This document shows, piece after piece, positions 37,100 through 50,105 of a DNA stretch of 64,000 nt. Location of the stretch: assembly GCA_009617715.1 (NCBI GenBank), contig VTFK01000032.1, positions 806,001 through 870,000 on the forward strand, given 5' to 3'. The translations under genes were made by a program, and so were the position numbers. Positions within the stretch are counted from its first letter, which is position 1; each line of letters begins with the position of its first letter. The stretch comes from Plectrocnemia conspersa. Lineage: Eukaryota; Arthropoda; Insecta; Trichoptera; Polycentropodidae. The notes beneath the pieces are model-generated. The model ran no database searches. It was not told the origin of the DNA and saw only the letters and a program-made list of their open reading frames with translations.

Positions 37100-39600
37100 A
37101 AATCTGTGAATATTTATCATGTTATGTAAGAAGAGACTAGTGTGAATTATTTTCTTACCAAATTATGTTTATTATGCGATGTCTATATACTTCTACTAAA
37201 AGAATACAATATATCCATTACCAGACTAAGTACTTAGCACGATATTTACAACTCGGAAAAAACAAAGTTTAAAACAGAATTATTCATCACAATGTTTATC
37301 CTACGCTCTATTTGCATTAACACAGTCAGTTTGAGAGCTATTCATTTCATCATTATTCATAATTTAATTTGTATTGTAGTATTGAATATTTTTCAAAAAC
37401 AAGTTTTTATTTCCTTTTCATGCTAATTGAACCCCCAAAAAAATAAATTCACGCAGATATTATGGTAACAAAGACACAATCCTACATACATTACTTTCAT
37501 CATACAACCAATCACAAGGCATTTAACACGTCATTACTATACAATATACTTGTTATCTTTTGTGATATAGAGCTCAAAATGTATCCGACTTTAACTAGAA
37601 ACTACCTTAAAATCTAAGTAGATCTTCTGATCTACATTTATTTATTGTGAAGTATATATTATTATGTTTAATGATTCATTGTTAAAACAGCGTGCAGTTC
37701 ACACAACAGAACGTGTGTCAAATTAACTACACATAATAAATATAACATATCATATCATTAGCTACCCGAAATTATACATATTATGAAATTATTTCAACAT
37801 CAAAAAAATCTCGTTAAAAACAGAACCTCGGCTAATGACCATTCTAATTGCTAAGTCTGCGTTTCCATACGAATTAACAACATTATTAATGAACTATATA
37901 AACATACAAACGCTAATTTCTTATGACTCACTATTCCAAACAATGCTTTAGGAAGAAATTAGCATTTCTGTTATTGTGTCGTTGCATTGTTGTATTTTTA
38001 GATATTTTATCATTTTATAAGTATGTCTATAATTGTATATTATGTATTGTTTATAAGCGACCTTAGAGGTGTTTTGAGTGGGCCATTTCGCCTCAGGTGA
38101 CTTCATCTTTTCAACGCCTGCACTGTCTGAACTGGGAATTTTATTGTTTGATTGTAAAATTCCATAATGCACTCATGTGTGGTAAGCATATATAATAGAT
38201 TTACTACAAAGCCAATTAAACAGAACTACTAAAAATATGTTTATAGTAATGTTTATAAACAATAAATACTTTTGACACTAAAATAAACGTACACGCTGAT
38301 CTCAACTGCACAAAAGTACTGTATTTTTTTATATATATATTTACAATATAAGTTTTTTTCTTTCTTAGTTGTAAAATATATTTAGATGTTTTACAGCTTT
38401 TATACCATAATTTATTTTTAAACCCTTGTGAATACTAATAGAATTTTTGAAATTAATCTTAGTCACATTTGATTTTAAAACATTTGAGATAAATCATACT
38501 TAATAAAACATTCTAAGAATAGCGAATTATATAATAGTTTTAAAGCTTATTGTATGTAATGAAATAAACGCTAAAATTAGATCTATAAATTAAGTGGTTT
38601 AAAAAAAATTCAGGGTCACCTCCCACTACAGCCACTGAAAAAGGTACAGCATTTATAGTTCTGTATGTTCAGTACTTACAAGGAAACAAAACTTATATTA
38701 ATAACCAATATGGCAATATGAAATTGACGATTTTGACTTTGTTTACTGCTGCACTATTATTTTTAAAAAAATAGTACAAAGTCAATGATATATTTAACCA
38801 AGAAAAAAATCAAGGCCTAAATAATGGCATGTTAAGTTTTTTTTAAGGACTCACTAATATTTTTTTGAAAAAGATTTACTTAAATATTTTCTGTAATAGT
38901 AATAGTAATGATAACAATTAAACCAATAATTTTCCTGTACACTTGCATGACCTAATAGTTACGCGTCACACTTAGCCACAAAAAATTACAAAACAGAATA
39001 TAAAAAATCACTTAAGTTAAAATTTTTTTTTTTATTATTACACATAAGTATATTTTATAAATAAAAAAAGTTTAATCAGTGCGTCAAAATTAGTTGCTTA
39101 AAACCAACTAATTGATTTGTGTATTTCAAATATATTAGGATTCTGAATTTTTACCGGCGTTTCAAATAAGTAGTAATGCATATAGTTGCAGATTTCTATT
39201 AAAGGTTTTCATTAGTAGTAATAAAGCATTGCACTACAACCGTTGGACCCTACATTAGCAACAATATTTCACCATAAAGGTATGAAACACAGCATCACAT
39301 TACGCCATTACATACGCCAAAGAGTCTGATAAGTTATGTTTTTAACATACAGGCTGGTTCTACCCCGAATCAAAGGATCTTATTTTTTAGAGATATTATA
39401 TTAAAGAACAATGCCTTATCATATACATAACTTCAATCAATCATATAACTTCGCTTTCAAGATTGATTAACTTTGTTGCTAAAAATATGTTATATATTGT
39501 ATATAACAACAGAAAGATTATTAAAATATCTATGTTTATAACAAGAGTTCAGTTAATTTTATTGTTCTTTCCTAAAAAAACTGTTCTTTCAATAGATATA
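37100..39600. other. No recognised feature
   Basis: AT-rich non-coding sequence on both strands. Confidence 0.5.
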
Positions 39601-39715
39601 AATAATAATTATTTTCCGACGCATTATTTGATATCGTGAAACTATCGAGCGTGTAGATAAATTTCTAATTGTCTAGATTGCTATTAAACGCTTTCGTTGT
39701 GATTGAGACAATTAA

Positions 39716-39800
39716 AATATAAAACGCGTGCTCGCGAACCCGCGTATGTGTAAAGTGGCGCGTTCGCGAATCTTCGCACGGAGAGAGTTTGACATTTGAC
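39716..39800 (+). promoter_or_regulatory. TATA plus CpG cluster, promoter candidate
   Basis: TATAAAA at 39718-39724 is followed by a CpG-dense block with an inverted pair TCGCGAAC (39732-39739) / GTTCGCGA (39762-39769). No gene follows that I can identify, so the function is open. Confidence 0.25.
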
Positions 39801-40592
39801 TATTTCAGCGCATCGTGGGAATTCATTTTCTCGTTGTGATTATCTCATAAAGTTGTAATTAATAATAAGTGTGCGAGGGTCAAAGCCATGATAGACTAAA
39901 CTAAAACATTTGTATGATTTTTTCTAGATAGACATTCTGTTTGAGTGTTGCCATATTAATAAAATTATTAAGGTAATCTAAAAAAAGGGAGTCATATATT
40001 GGTTTAATTGATAAAAACACTATATATATATTAAAATATTATAATTTTTATATTTTATAATATTAACGCGATTAATCATTAATTCACTGTCATGTACACC
40101 AAGTCTACATGGCACCTAATTATGCGAATATGCTTATGTTTGAGATATTCTTTGACGATATAATTTATTATTTAATTAGATAATTTTGATTTATTAGTAA
40201 GTATCGGAAGTAGAAAAAATAAATATTCTGTCCACATGGTCAAGGCCCGAGTGCCGCATCAAATTTAGTGAAACAAATTTATGTTGTGATAATGCAACAA
40301 AAACTTATTTTTATCAAACAATTCATCACCGGCGGTAAAAAAAATCGGTCCAGCACTACATTAGTTGCAAAATATCATGTTTTATTTCTAGTTGAATTAG
40401 AAGAGCATTGTAAACAATGAACTTCTGTCACTAAAACAAACTATCGCGCACAAAGAGCAATCTTAAAAAAGTTGTCCAATAAAAGAGCACTATATTCCTC
40501 TCCGAGATTGCCAAAATACACTTTTCTATGGATGCTTTGCAAAAACTGTTACAACTTAATACAATTTATGATTAATAGATATCACTGCAGTT

Positions 40593-40710
40593 GGGGCCAG
40601 TTTTAATAATAGCGCATTTTTATATACAAAAATTTGAGTGTCGCTGTCGGGGCTCGAACCCGCGACCTGAGAGTTACTAGTCTGAGACGTTACAGACACT
40701 ATCCCATTCT
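40593..40710 (-). mobile_element. tRNA-derived SINE, copy A
   Basis: Minus strand has a tRNA-like head with B box GTCGCGGGTTCGAGCCCCGA, then CACTCAAATTTTTGTATATA and body AAATGCGCTATTATTAAAAC. The body matches copy B (46120-46140) closely. Confidence 0.7.
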
Positions 40711-40999
40711 TATGAATTCAACAAGAAAATTGCGCTTTAATATATATTTAATAATTTATAAATATTGTTAATAAACGTTGGAATCAAGAAACTCGTCTCC
40801 AGATTTTGATGTAAGTGTATATATACTTAATACATATTATAGTGAATATCATTTATTTGATACATTCACAATGTATTTTAATTAGAGATAATTTTATTTT
40901 ATCTTATCTCCTTATCTCCAAAGCGTTAAATCAAATCGCGGCTATGCAATAAATTAAATATTAATGTGCGTATTATACGCACACTGTTTGCACTCTGCA

Positions 41000-42000
41000 A
41001 CCAAATTTGCATATTCATACGGATATTAATACGTTTCTGAACCACTGGTTTTTAAATATAAACCATTAAAGTCTAAAATAAGTCATACGGAAAAGTGCAG
41101 CACACAACGGCATGTTCGCTTTCTATGGAATTTTCTTTTCTTAAGAATGAAACGATCTTCCCATGATATGAAGTTTACAGGGTCTCGACCTTTTATTATG
41201 ACACTCAGTTACATGTCACGCACTTAATTGTTCTTTTTTACAATAAAATGTATGGTGCATTTGCACGATCCATTGTCAACACTGACAGGGAAGCTCAACA
41301 ATTTATTGATGTATTATAACATAAAGAGCAAAGAACTCTAACATAATCACTAATGATATCACATTAATCTTCATTGCTATTTAATTGAAATTGAAACATG
41401 GCAGTCGAGAAGAAAAAAAAGTTACACTGAGTGATGTACAACTAAATGTAAGTGGGTCACAAAATACTATCGATTGAAAAAAGATAGCGACTAAGTTGTG
41501 AATCACTGGAGGAAGTTAGGAGGCAATCACGTATAAATGTTTGTCACGTATTCGCTTGATGGCCACGCATAGTTTTCGTGTGTGGACGCATTTTACGTTA
41601 TATGCCATAAGATAAAAATTAAAATAAAAAACACATACATATGTACGTGATCTTGTATCATCACGCCTCGGCGCATTATCGGGTGACTGCACATGCATTC
41701 TCTTATGTTATGATATAAATAATCACATTTGGAATAACAAGGATGCTATAACAAAAATCGCTTTAATATATTATCGGCATTAAAATAAATCTTCAACCCA
41801 AATATAGCCAAATTTAAGTACGACGATATAGAGGCACCACTCATCAGTGATTTAATGGGCACTTCAAGAAGATATTTTAACATTTTAAATGAGCCTATTT
41901 TAAGAAAAACATTATATACAATCACTAGCCATATACGGTTGGTTTAAGATGGACAAGCATATGTTTTATGGATCCCGTTGAGTTTATAAAATAAAATAGG
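41000..42000. other. No recognised feature
   Basis: AT-rich; nothing supported on either strand. Confidence 0.5.
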
Positions 42001-42027
42001 ATAATATATTAATCATTTCACCAAGCC

Positions 42028-42228
42028 ATTCTTTTCATTACTGATTTGTTTTATGAATTGCTAAAAAACGATTTATTTTTATCAAATGTTCATCAGAAAA
42101 TCGTTAATTTGATTGTTGTTCTACATAAAGAATTTTTATCTAAAAAGATCTTATTAAAAACTGCAGAAGGAATTCTAACTGTTATGTTCATAAATTTCGA
42201 AAATAATAATAAATATAAAATAACTTAA
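42028..42228 (+). other. Coding-like open frame, unidentified
   Basis: An open frame of about 66 codons reads HQAILFITDLFYELLKNDLF followed by LSNVHQKIVNLIVVLHKEFL and so on, with residue use that looks protein-like (amphipathic helices). It begins just after a stop with no clear start. Could be decayed coding DNA; no family recognised. Confidence 0.2.
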
Positions 42229-42428
42229 ATTAATTTATATACCTTTAACAAATATACCTAATTATAAATTAAAAAATAAACCTATCAGTAAGATGTTTTA
42301 AAGCAATGATTTTTTTATTTATTTTTTACTAAACAGACACTAACAGGCGTAAGCCCAATGCGTTACAACTGAGTAAGACAATCAGATTGGCAAAAAAATA
42401 TTATTCACATTTTTTTACCCGACAGCGT

Positions 42429-42572
42429 AATAAAAGCTTTGGACAAAGCATACGGTAGATGCCCAAATAGCTCATCAAAACTGGTAGATCATACGACGTT
42501 AGCAAAATGTACTGATTTCGAATCATTATTAAACAATAGCGAAGAGTCTAGTGCCACCTCGAATTATTGAGA
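42429..42572 (+). other. Possible terminal exon, unidentified
   Basis: A pyrimidine-rich acceptor CATTTTTTTACCCGACAG precedes an open frame VIKALDKAYGRCPNSSSKLV, DHTTLAKCTDFESLLNNSEE, SSATSNY then TGA. The frame is open again after that stop for 25 codons. GC content is higher than the flanks. No match recognised. Confidence 0.2.
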
Positions 42573-43524
42573 TTGGCCAAACGATCAAAAACTCGCACAA
42601 AGCGGAGCTACGCCATATCGACCGAGCAAGCAGCGGCGAAAACAGACGTATTTATTATTGTAAAATCGTACGGAAAATTTACTATTCAAGTTACTACTAC
42701 TTTCAAATAATTTATAAAAAATAAACGCGTGCACCGTCAAGTTTAGTATAAAAAGGATTTTTTTTTTCATCTATGATTAAATCTACATATTGCTAATAAT
42801 TTCATTACAAAAAAACTCAAATGAACTAATAATGTTGAATTTCAGTAGTACATACATATAGTTAAGAGATCTTAATATATGTAAATATCCATATATTATT
42901 TTAACTGTCAGTGTAACTATAACCATATAACCATAAAAAAATATTTTATTATAAATAAAAAATAAATTAAATAAAATTAATCATTATAGTTGATATTATT
43001 ATAAAATAAAAAATACTATAACGATAGATAAAGCTTTGCCACCTTCGCTAAATTAAACTTGATTGATATGAGTAGGATATGATTTATCTTATTTAGATTT
43101 TTATTTTTATTTTGTACCGTCAAAACTGATTCAAAAACAGCCTTGTTAATGCTAAAAGAATATGTTTATATATCAAATTACATATAATATTATGTATTTC
43201 TTAATAATCATCATAATTCATATTGCCTAATTTTTTTTGTGAATTTATTACAATTATATTGTAAGATTAACATAGAGACCATAAAACAAAATTTTTATAG
43301 CACATATGCATATAAAAATGTGGAGCGATTCAATAAAATATTGAAATTGAAAAGAATTCTGATATTTTTACAATAAATGCTTGATATATAAAAATTTAAT
43401 GACAATTTTGTTTTTACTGCAAATTTATTATATGGCAACACTGAGCAGCAAAGAAAACACCAGTAATTATCAGGTAAATATTATGAGCAGATATTTTTAA
43501 TAATTTTTTATGCATAATTAAAAT

Positions 43525-43620
43525 ATAATTTCAGATAATATGTCACAGCGGTGGTTAATTTTTAGATGTATTTGTAGCATAGAAGGGGTTAACCCTTTGC
43601 ACTCGTATTTTTTTTTTGGT
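43525..43620 (+). repeat. Dispersed repeat family R5, copy 2, with TTAA end
   Basis: TTTCAGATAATATGTCAC through GGTGGTTAATTTTTAGATGT and GCATAGAAGGGG matches 30800-30880. It runs into GGTTAACCCTTTGCACTCG, a piggyBac-type TTAACCCTTTG terminus. Confidence 0.5.
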
Positions 43621-43629
43621 TGGGGTAGC

Positions 43630-44765
43630 GCCAGCTCGTATTTAATTTCGAGACTTTTTTTATGTTCAATTTTGGAAGTAAATGAAATAAAACATGTTTT
43701 GATTAATCTTTTTACAAATTAAAATTAATACAGCGAAAGATTGATAGTTTGTCAGTATTTTAGTTAAAAAAAAATTAATTAAATATTTAAAATATATTAT
43801 AATTTAAATACTTTAATCGGAAAATAACTTTTTTTATTGTACTTTTTTTAAATAATTTGTAAAACGTTAACCATGAAACTTAGAAAAAGAATAATTTATT
43901 AAAATGTGTTCACGAAGAATTGTACTTACTATTCACAAAAAATAAATGACATAGTATTAGGTATACATAGTATAGGAAGGTAAATGTAATGATGTTTTTA
44001 GATGATTTTTCGTCCATCGCAATCAAATGCGCGGTAAAACAAATAAATGAATTATTTAAAAAAACAGCTGAGTGATGTAGCGGCAGGGGTTTATAACCAT
44101 TAAGAAATTTGTAAATAGCTAGATGTCATATGAATTCTAAATAATTAAAATATTGGACTGTTTGTATTTTTTTTGCACCTATCGTTTATTATCTTGCGCA
44201 ATGCGCTTATTATCTTGCGCATCGCGCTCGTTCTATAGCGTTTAGCGCTCATAACATCGATCAACAATTTGCGTTCATACAAAAAAAAAATAATGGTTAC
44301 AATAAAATTTAATCAAGATTAAAATTACAAAGAGCACAAGTTTTTTTACTTGTTTTTTTTTTTTTTTTCTTAGTAAAACCTTAGTTTTAGTTTTTTTTTA
44401 ATTGTTGTTTTTTTCTTGGTAAATAGTTAATATATTCCCATTAACAAGTTTTAGACTTTTTAGAAAATCAGATTACAATAAACGTATTATAAAAAATAAA
44501 AAAATATACTGTTAGTTAAATAAAACATATATCAACATATAATAACGTTTAAAAACACATTTAATACGAAAAATTGTTATGCACCTTACAATAAATAAAA
44601 CACAAACAATATGCACATCAGCACATATGTTTTAAGCAAAAGGATACATTTTGACGATATAACCAATGATTTTTAAAAGCAAAATTTAACACTTTTGACG
44701 CTAAGTTGCCGATAATGAGATTCCAAATAAAGTAAAGCGAAGGTCCATATATAAAGGAGAATCTA
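43630..44765. other. AT-rich non-coding; short direct repeats at 44180-44235
   Basis: CTTATTATCTTGCGCAATGCG-type units repeat around 44185-44230 (TTATTATCTTGCGCA twice). Long T runs at 44341-44370. No gene. Confidence 0.5.
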
Positions 44766-44779
44766 GATTAGGAAATATG

Positions 44780-45462
44780 GTTCTAGGACACTAACCGCCT
44801 GGAAATATACCCCTTGGACAATAACCCCCCGTCAAAACCCCCCTGGACATTGACCCCCCGTGCAAATAACCCCTGACAATTAACCCACCATGCAAATAAT
44901 CCCCCTGACAATTAACCCCCGCCACGTATAAAGATAATACAGATATTACTTAACACGTCTCGTGACGCTCTATTATACTTAATAAAACATATACTGACGC
45001 CATTACCAAAGTTTAGCTGTATTATACATACATATGTATCTAGCCTAATAATATTTTTTTTTTTTTTTTTTAATACTCTTTATAACAATTTTGCTCGCAC
45101 CGGTCACCGGTACAAAATATACAATACGTATATTTTCTTCGTAAATGTGTTAGTTTTATTGATATTTTAAAAATTCTGTATTTTGCTGAATGAAATAAAT
45201 TAGTATTGATACTGATTATTCGTATTAAACATTATTTTATTAAAATAATGACCATTTATTATAAATAATAACAACTTATATAAAATACTTATCTCTATAC
45301 GTGGCGGGGGTTAATCGTCAGGGGGGTTATTTACACGGGGGGTTAATTTTCAGGGGGCTATTTGTCAGGGGGTTATTTGCACAGGGGATTATTTGTACAG
45401 GGGGTTAATGTCCAGGGGAGTTTTGATGGGAGATATATCTATCCAGGGGGTATTTGTCCTGC
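44780..45462. mobile_element. Fold-back element with repeat-built arms
   Basis: Left arm 44780-44940 and right arm 45292-45462 are inverse complements in structure. Each consists of 6-8 variants of a unit such as CCCCCTGACAATTAACCCCC / GGGGGTTAATTGTCAGGGGG, next to CGCCACGTATA and TATACGTGGCGG at the inner borders. The 350-bp centre is AT-rich and non-coding. C-runs are all on one strand of each arm. It resembles Foldback-type transposons. Confidence 0.8.
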
Positions 45463-45552
45463 GTTTACATGCACTTAGGATAGGAATATTTAAAATACGA
45501 AAAAGAAGGCCAAATTAAATTAGATATTTTTTAATATATTCACTGTCTATGG

Positions 45553-45907
45553 CAGAGGTCAGAAAATTACGGCCAAATCCAGCCCTCTGCTTATTTTAAT
45601 CCGGGCTGCAAGTAATTGTTAGATTTGACATATAAAAAAATCAAAGTATGTGCTATAATAGAGCGGCCAACCGTCGAGTTAAGGAGCTAGCTAGGTATCA
45701 CCTTATAAGGTGCTCCTATTGCTTTGTATTTCACCGTGACGTTATGCACTTTAAATTTGACAGCATCTTCAGTGCCCACGTAACGCCTTTTGCAATACAT
45801 TTGAATATTTGAGAGAAATGATAAAGCTCATTTTAATTTTGCTTCCTGGCCCGCTGAGCTTAAAATATTTACAATCTGGTCCTTCACAAAAGGTTTGCCG
45901 ACCCCTG
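45553..45907. mobile_element. 355-bp hAT MITE with perfect 8-bp TSD
   Basis: GTCTATGG at 45545-45552 is repeated exactly at 45908-45915. Left end CAGAGGTCAGAAAATTACGG, right end inverted CAGGGGTCGGCAAACCTTTT, the well-known hAT terminus seen in many animals. Internal sequence is non-coding. Confidence 0.9.
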
Positions 45908-46029
45908 GTCTATGGTGTTACACGAGCAAAATAACCTTGTCTATATTCTTCAGTCATATGTTTTACAGAGAGACATTCAAAACGCGTCATGGCGATTTTA
46001 CAACTTTATATTTAGATTGTCTTGTATAA

Positions 46030-46165
46030 CCGGAATGTCGTAGTCCTTAAGGCGTTGAACTGATATCCTAGAGACTATCGGTTCAGGTCCCGCAGCAAAC
46101 TAAACATTTTAATATTAAGAATGCGCTATTATTAAAATTAAGCCCTAACTGCTAAGCGACATCTA
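46030..46165 (+). mobile_element. tRNA-derived SINE, copy B
   Basis: tRNA-like head (GTCGTAGTCCTTAAGGCG as A-box region, B box TCGGTTCAGGTCCCGCAGC), then AAACTAAACATTTTAATATT and body GAATGCGCTATTATTAAAAT ending GCTAAGCGACATCTATTG. This copy shows head, linker and body most clearly. Confidence 0.7.
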
Positions 46166-46169
46166 TTGA

Positions 46170-49100
46170 TTGTAAGCTGTAATTATAGTTAACAATATAT
46201 AATAGATATCACTAATTTACAAACTGTGTTTTAAATCTTATCCAATTAAACGTGTAAGTGTTGATTATGTTGTGCATAAACGACTTTTACCAATAGTTTT
46301 TCAATGACGCATATTTGAGTCATCCACCTTTAGAGTGTTAAATATGGATAAATTTATATAAGTGTAATACAATCCTAAAACTCACTGAAAAAAATATGTT
46401 TTACAAGACTTTTAACCCTTTCACCGCGGATGACTTCTATAGGTGTCATCAAGAAAATCGCCAGTACTCATTAGACATTTAAAGGTGCCGTAAGCATTTG
46501 AGCCTAATAAAATGGCTTTTTAGTATAATTTAAGGCTGTAAATCAATTATTTGAACCATAATATTTTTAAAAATATGGCATGAATAGGTGCCCCCACATA
46601 TTAACAAATTTCGAAATGGCGCTCAAAAATATCAGCTGTGGTGATAATATAAATGCAATTGGGGCCAGGCCCCACCCAATTTTTTTTCGTACAAAAAAAA
46701 AATAGGTGGGGCTGGTAAAAGTTTTATTATATTTTGTGAAAATGATCAAATTTTATATTTAGACAAATATTCTACAAGTTTTTTTCGTATGTATTTGCCC
46801 ATTTGAGGCAGAAATGATAAATATTACATTTTTTTTTGTGGGGATCTGTTTTGGATTGGCAGGCGTTTTTTACACCTAGAGCGAACCAGCGTAGTTTGGC
46901 CTCGTGGCTTTATTTTTTTGAATTTTTTAAGTTTTGAATTTATTAAAACAGTTCTTAAAAATATAAATAAATTGATCATAAAAAATTATTACATTAAAAG
47001 ATTATCCTAAAACTTGAAACTTTAAATACTTGTACCAGATTTAAAATTGGTAAAAATAGTCTTAGCATAAACGCATACTATTACTGTCACAGTAATAATA
47101 TCACGGTTAATATCGAATTCATCGTCACGTCCTTAAAAATTCAATATTATATCGTCATTCGTAATTATATGGATAATTTTTAAAAGAAAATCAATATATG
47201 TATTTATAAATAATTAAAACACAGATTACTAATTCTGTTTTACATAATTTAGCTATTTACTAGCTCGAAAATATATTAAATGTGTCGAGACTAATATTAT
47301 CGTTTGAGTTGAGTACCCAGGTCGATAGTTGTCAATCGCTCATTTTACTAGTGCGAGCGAGTAAGCGAGCTCTGCTAGCATAACGGCATCTCGCTCTTTT
47401 TTCCGTCTTAAAAATTTTATTTTTATTTCATAACAGACAACAATATAAAGTAATAATTATGCACAATTAGAGCATATGATCCCGTTTCATCCCATATCAT
47501 AAAAAATATAGATGCCCTTAGAAGGAAAAAAATCAGTTTTAAAGCATTAATTGACAACCTAAATCTGTCAAGTCTAGCGCGATGCCGTCCTAACAGCGCG
47601 CTTTGACCATGTTCCGATGAAAAATTTTACAATAAACTTACACTTGTAAATTTAAGATTATTGAGTTATTTGCATAATTTAAAAAAATTCAATATTACTG
47701 AAATGTGTTTAACAGAAGTCTTTTACTATTAATAAATTTAAATTTTCAAAATTTGCTTGAACACAAAGCCAATAAATGCATTCAAAGTTTTGTCGACATA
47801 TTGTCGACGTTCGAGTACAACGCTTGAAATACGATGTCGACACATAGTCGACTTACGAGAGTGAACCCTTTCAGTGCGCCTTTTTATGGAAGCTGAGATG
47901 ATAACAAGAAGAACCGGTGACACAATGGCTTTCGTCCCTATTATCCTAGTGAACTCGTTTTCTAGCCGTAGCCGGTCAAGGCCTTCTTCAAGAGCTGCAG
48001 ATGCGGTACATTTTGCCCTTTTTAGAAACGCCACAATAGACAGTTTGGACATTTAAAAAGATATAGAAGAACGGACACAGGGTCATATTCTCCATTATTC
48101 AACTGCGACAGATGTGGGGTTAATTATCTTAAAACGCTCGATAATTAACGTTTTTTTTACTATATCGATCGATCCAAACATTTACTTTATGGTCTTGATA
48201 GTAATTATGTAAATCTCATCAAGTGTAAAATATTGGTTATGTTTTCTCATACGGAACGATTATTTGTCGTATATTTTTATGAGTGTAATAAATGTGCCCA
48301 CGCTGTATATTGTGTATAATATTTTTACTGCAAGTTTGAAACTATTTTTTTTGCCCGCATCGTTATTGATTTGGTGTGGGATCTATTGTTTTTGTCGACC
48401 ATTACCAGTTTCGCAATGTAAAAAGCATTGAAAATGAAATTGTGCAATGTAGTACAAAACTAAACAATAATAAACACAAGTATCATATATGTATATGTAC
48501 ATAGGTGTATACGTATTATATAATATATCTGAACAAACCAATATTTATAATATAAATTGTATTATTATGCTGCAAATACAAACATCTTAATATATGTATG
48601 TGTAAAATATGGATTTTTTGCCAAGACATCCCGGGAATTATTGGCATATGTGCTTTCGGATTTCGTTAACAAAGACACTAGACTTTTCTACTCTACAAGT
48701 CTGAAATCAACACAACTCACTATAAATATTCGCAGTAGATGAAAGAAAAAATAAGCACCTCATTGATTTAATACATTTTTTTTATAAAAGCCAATTAAAA
48801 CTAATTTGGAAGTTGCTTCCAAAAATATATTTGAATAATTTATAGGAACGACATTTTTAATTTATATAGTTCGTTATTGGATATTAAAATAATTAATATA
48901 CAGATTACTGGTAACGATTTTATAAATATAACGTAGAAAATCGAATTAAAATTTACTTAACCATCAGTTAAAAAAAGAAATCCAGTCGAATAAATAAATT
49001 TAACATTTTACTACCAACTGGAAAACGGACTCAAAATCTAAATCAGTAATATAAATATTTGCTCACAATTAAACCAACATCAACGAAAAGCGAGCGAATA

Positions 49101-49360
49101 TTCTCAACGCCAGCAATATTCACTGCGAAAAATCAAAAAACACTATCTATTTTTTCTCTAAATTCCTTGGTCTTTTCAAAAAATGATTTGGCGCAGAAAA
49201 AATAAAATATCACATGTATTCTTATTTTTATAATATAATTTAAAATTTCTGTTTTGAATAAAAAATTAAATTGTGTTTTTTTAGTTCTTATAAATAATAA
49301 ATAAATTTAATAAAAAATATTTTACACACATAGGTACATAATTAACCTGTTCACCGCCAC
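46170..49360. other. No supported gene
   Basis: Contains a TTAACCCTTTCACCGCGG motif at about 46411, a TTAA-element end without a found partner. At 47786-47860 TTGTCGAC-type palindromes occur as TTTTGTCGACATATTGTCGAC-like pairs. The frame at 48557-48742 is short and unidentified. Confidence 0.4.
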
Positions 49361-49715
49361 GCGCATGTATACATGCGTTGCTTTGTCGGACCCTCGGTGC
49401 CAAGCGCAGCCAAACAAATTGTTTTTGCGCCCTCCTATTGACCAAAATTTTAATCAGTCCATAGGATAGCTATGATATTTTTAAAACATATTGTAATATC
49501 GAAATGCAGACAAACTAAAGAGCAATATGCAAGATGCAATAAATCTTCTTTCGCTTATTTCCCATAAGAGTTGAGTTGACTAAGATTGTGTTTTAAAATG
49601 TTAATTGCTTTTAGAACTTTCATTGGGTCAAGTTAGGTTTGGTTAATTCTTGTAGGTTAGGTTTGGGTTTGAAGAAAAAATTTGCGTTACGTAAATTTCT
49701 TTAGTAAAAACCTTG
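49360..49715 (+). repeat. Dispersed repeat family R1, copy 5
   Basis: AAACATATTGTAATATCGAA, GACAAACTAAAGAGCAATAT, TTTAGAACTTTCATTGGGTC and GTAGGTTAGGTTTGGGTTTG in family order. It is truncated after TTTGAAG. Confidence 0.75.
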
Positions 49716-50105
49716 TTCCGACACCCTTTTTGTTAAAAAAAAAAACTTTGGTTATAGGTATTCATTATGTCTGACCCTCTCAGTTGCTACAGATTTACAT
49801 AGTTGTAACGCACTAGGCTTATGCTTGTCACGTTACAACAAGACTTGAAAAAAAAAATTTAAAAATATTTTTTTCTATGATTTACCATATAAGCAAACAA
49901 AAGTCATACTTTCTAGGGATTTCTGCGAGCTAAATTATTTTTTACGACTAAAAACAGACATTCTTTGAATATTACATTTTAATTAAAACACCAATGTTGA
50001 CTCATATTAAACTATAAAACGTTATTCTTCAAGTGACGCCTTTGCATAGCTATTACTATAATCCCATAAACTTGAATGAGCTTCCTAAATAGTCTGAGCT
50101 GTTTC

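Noticed and set aside
40632..40705. Functional tRNA gene
   Set aside because: B box is good, but the cloverleaf pairing is poor and the same head with a shared body occurs elsewhere, as in a SINE.
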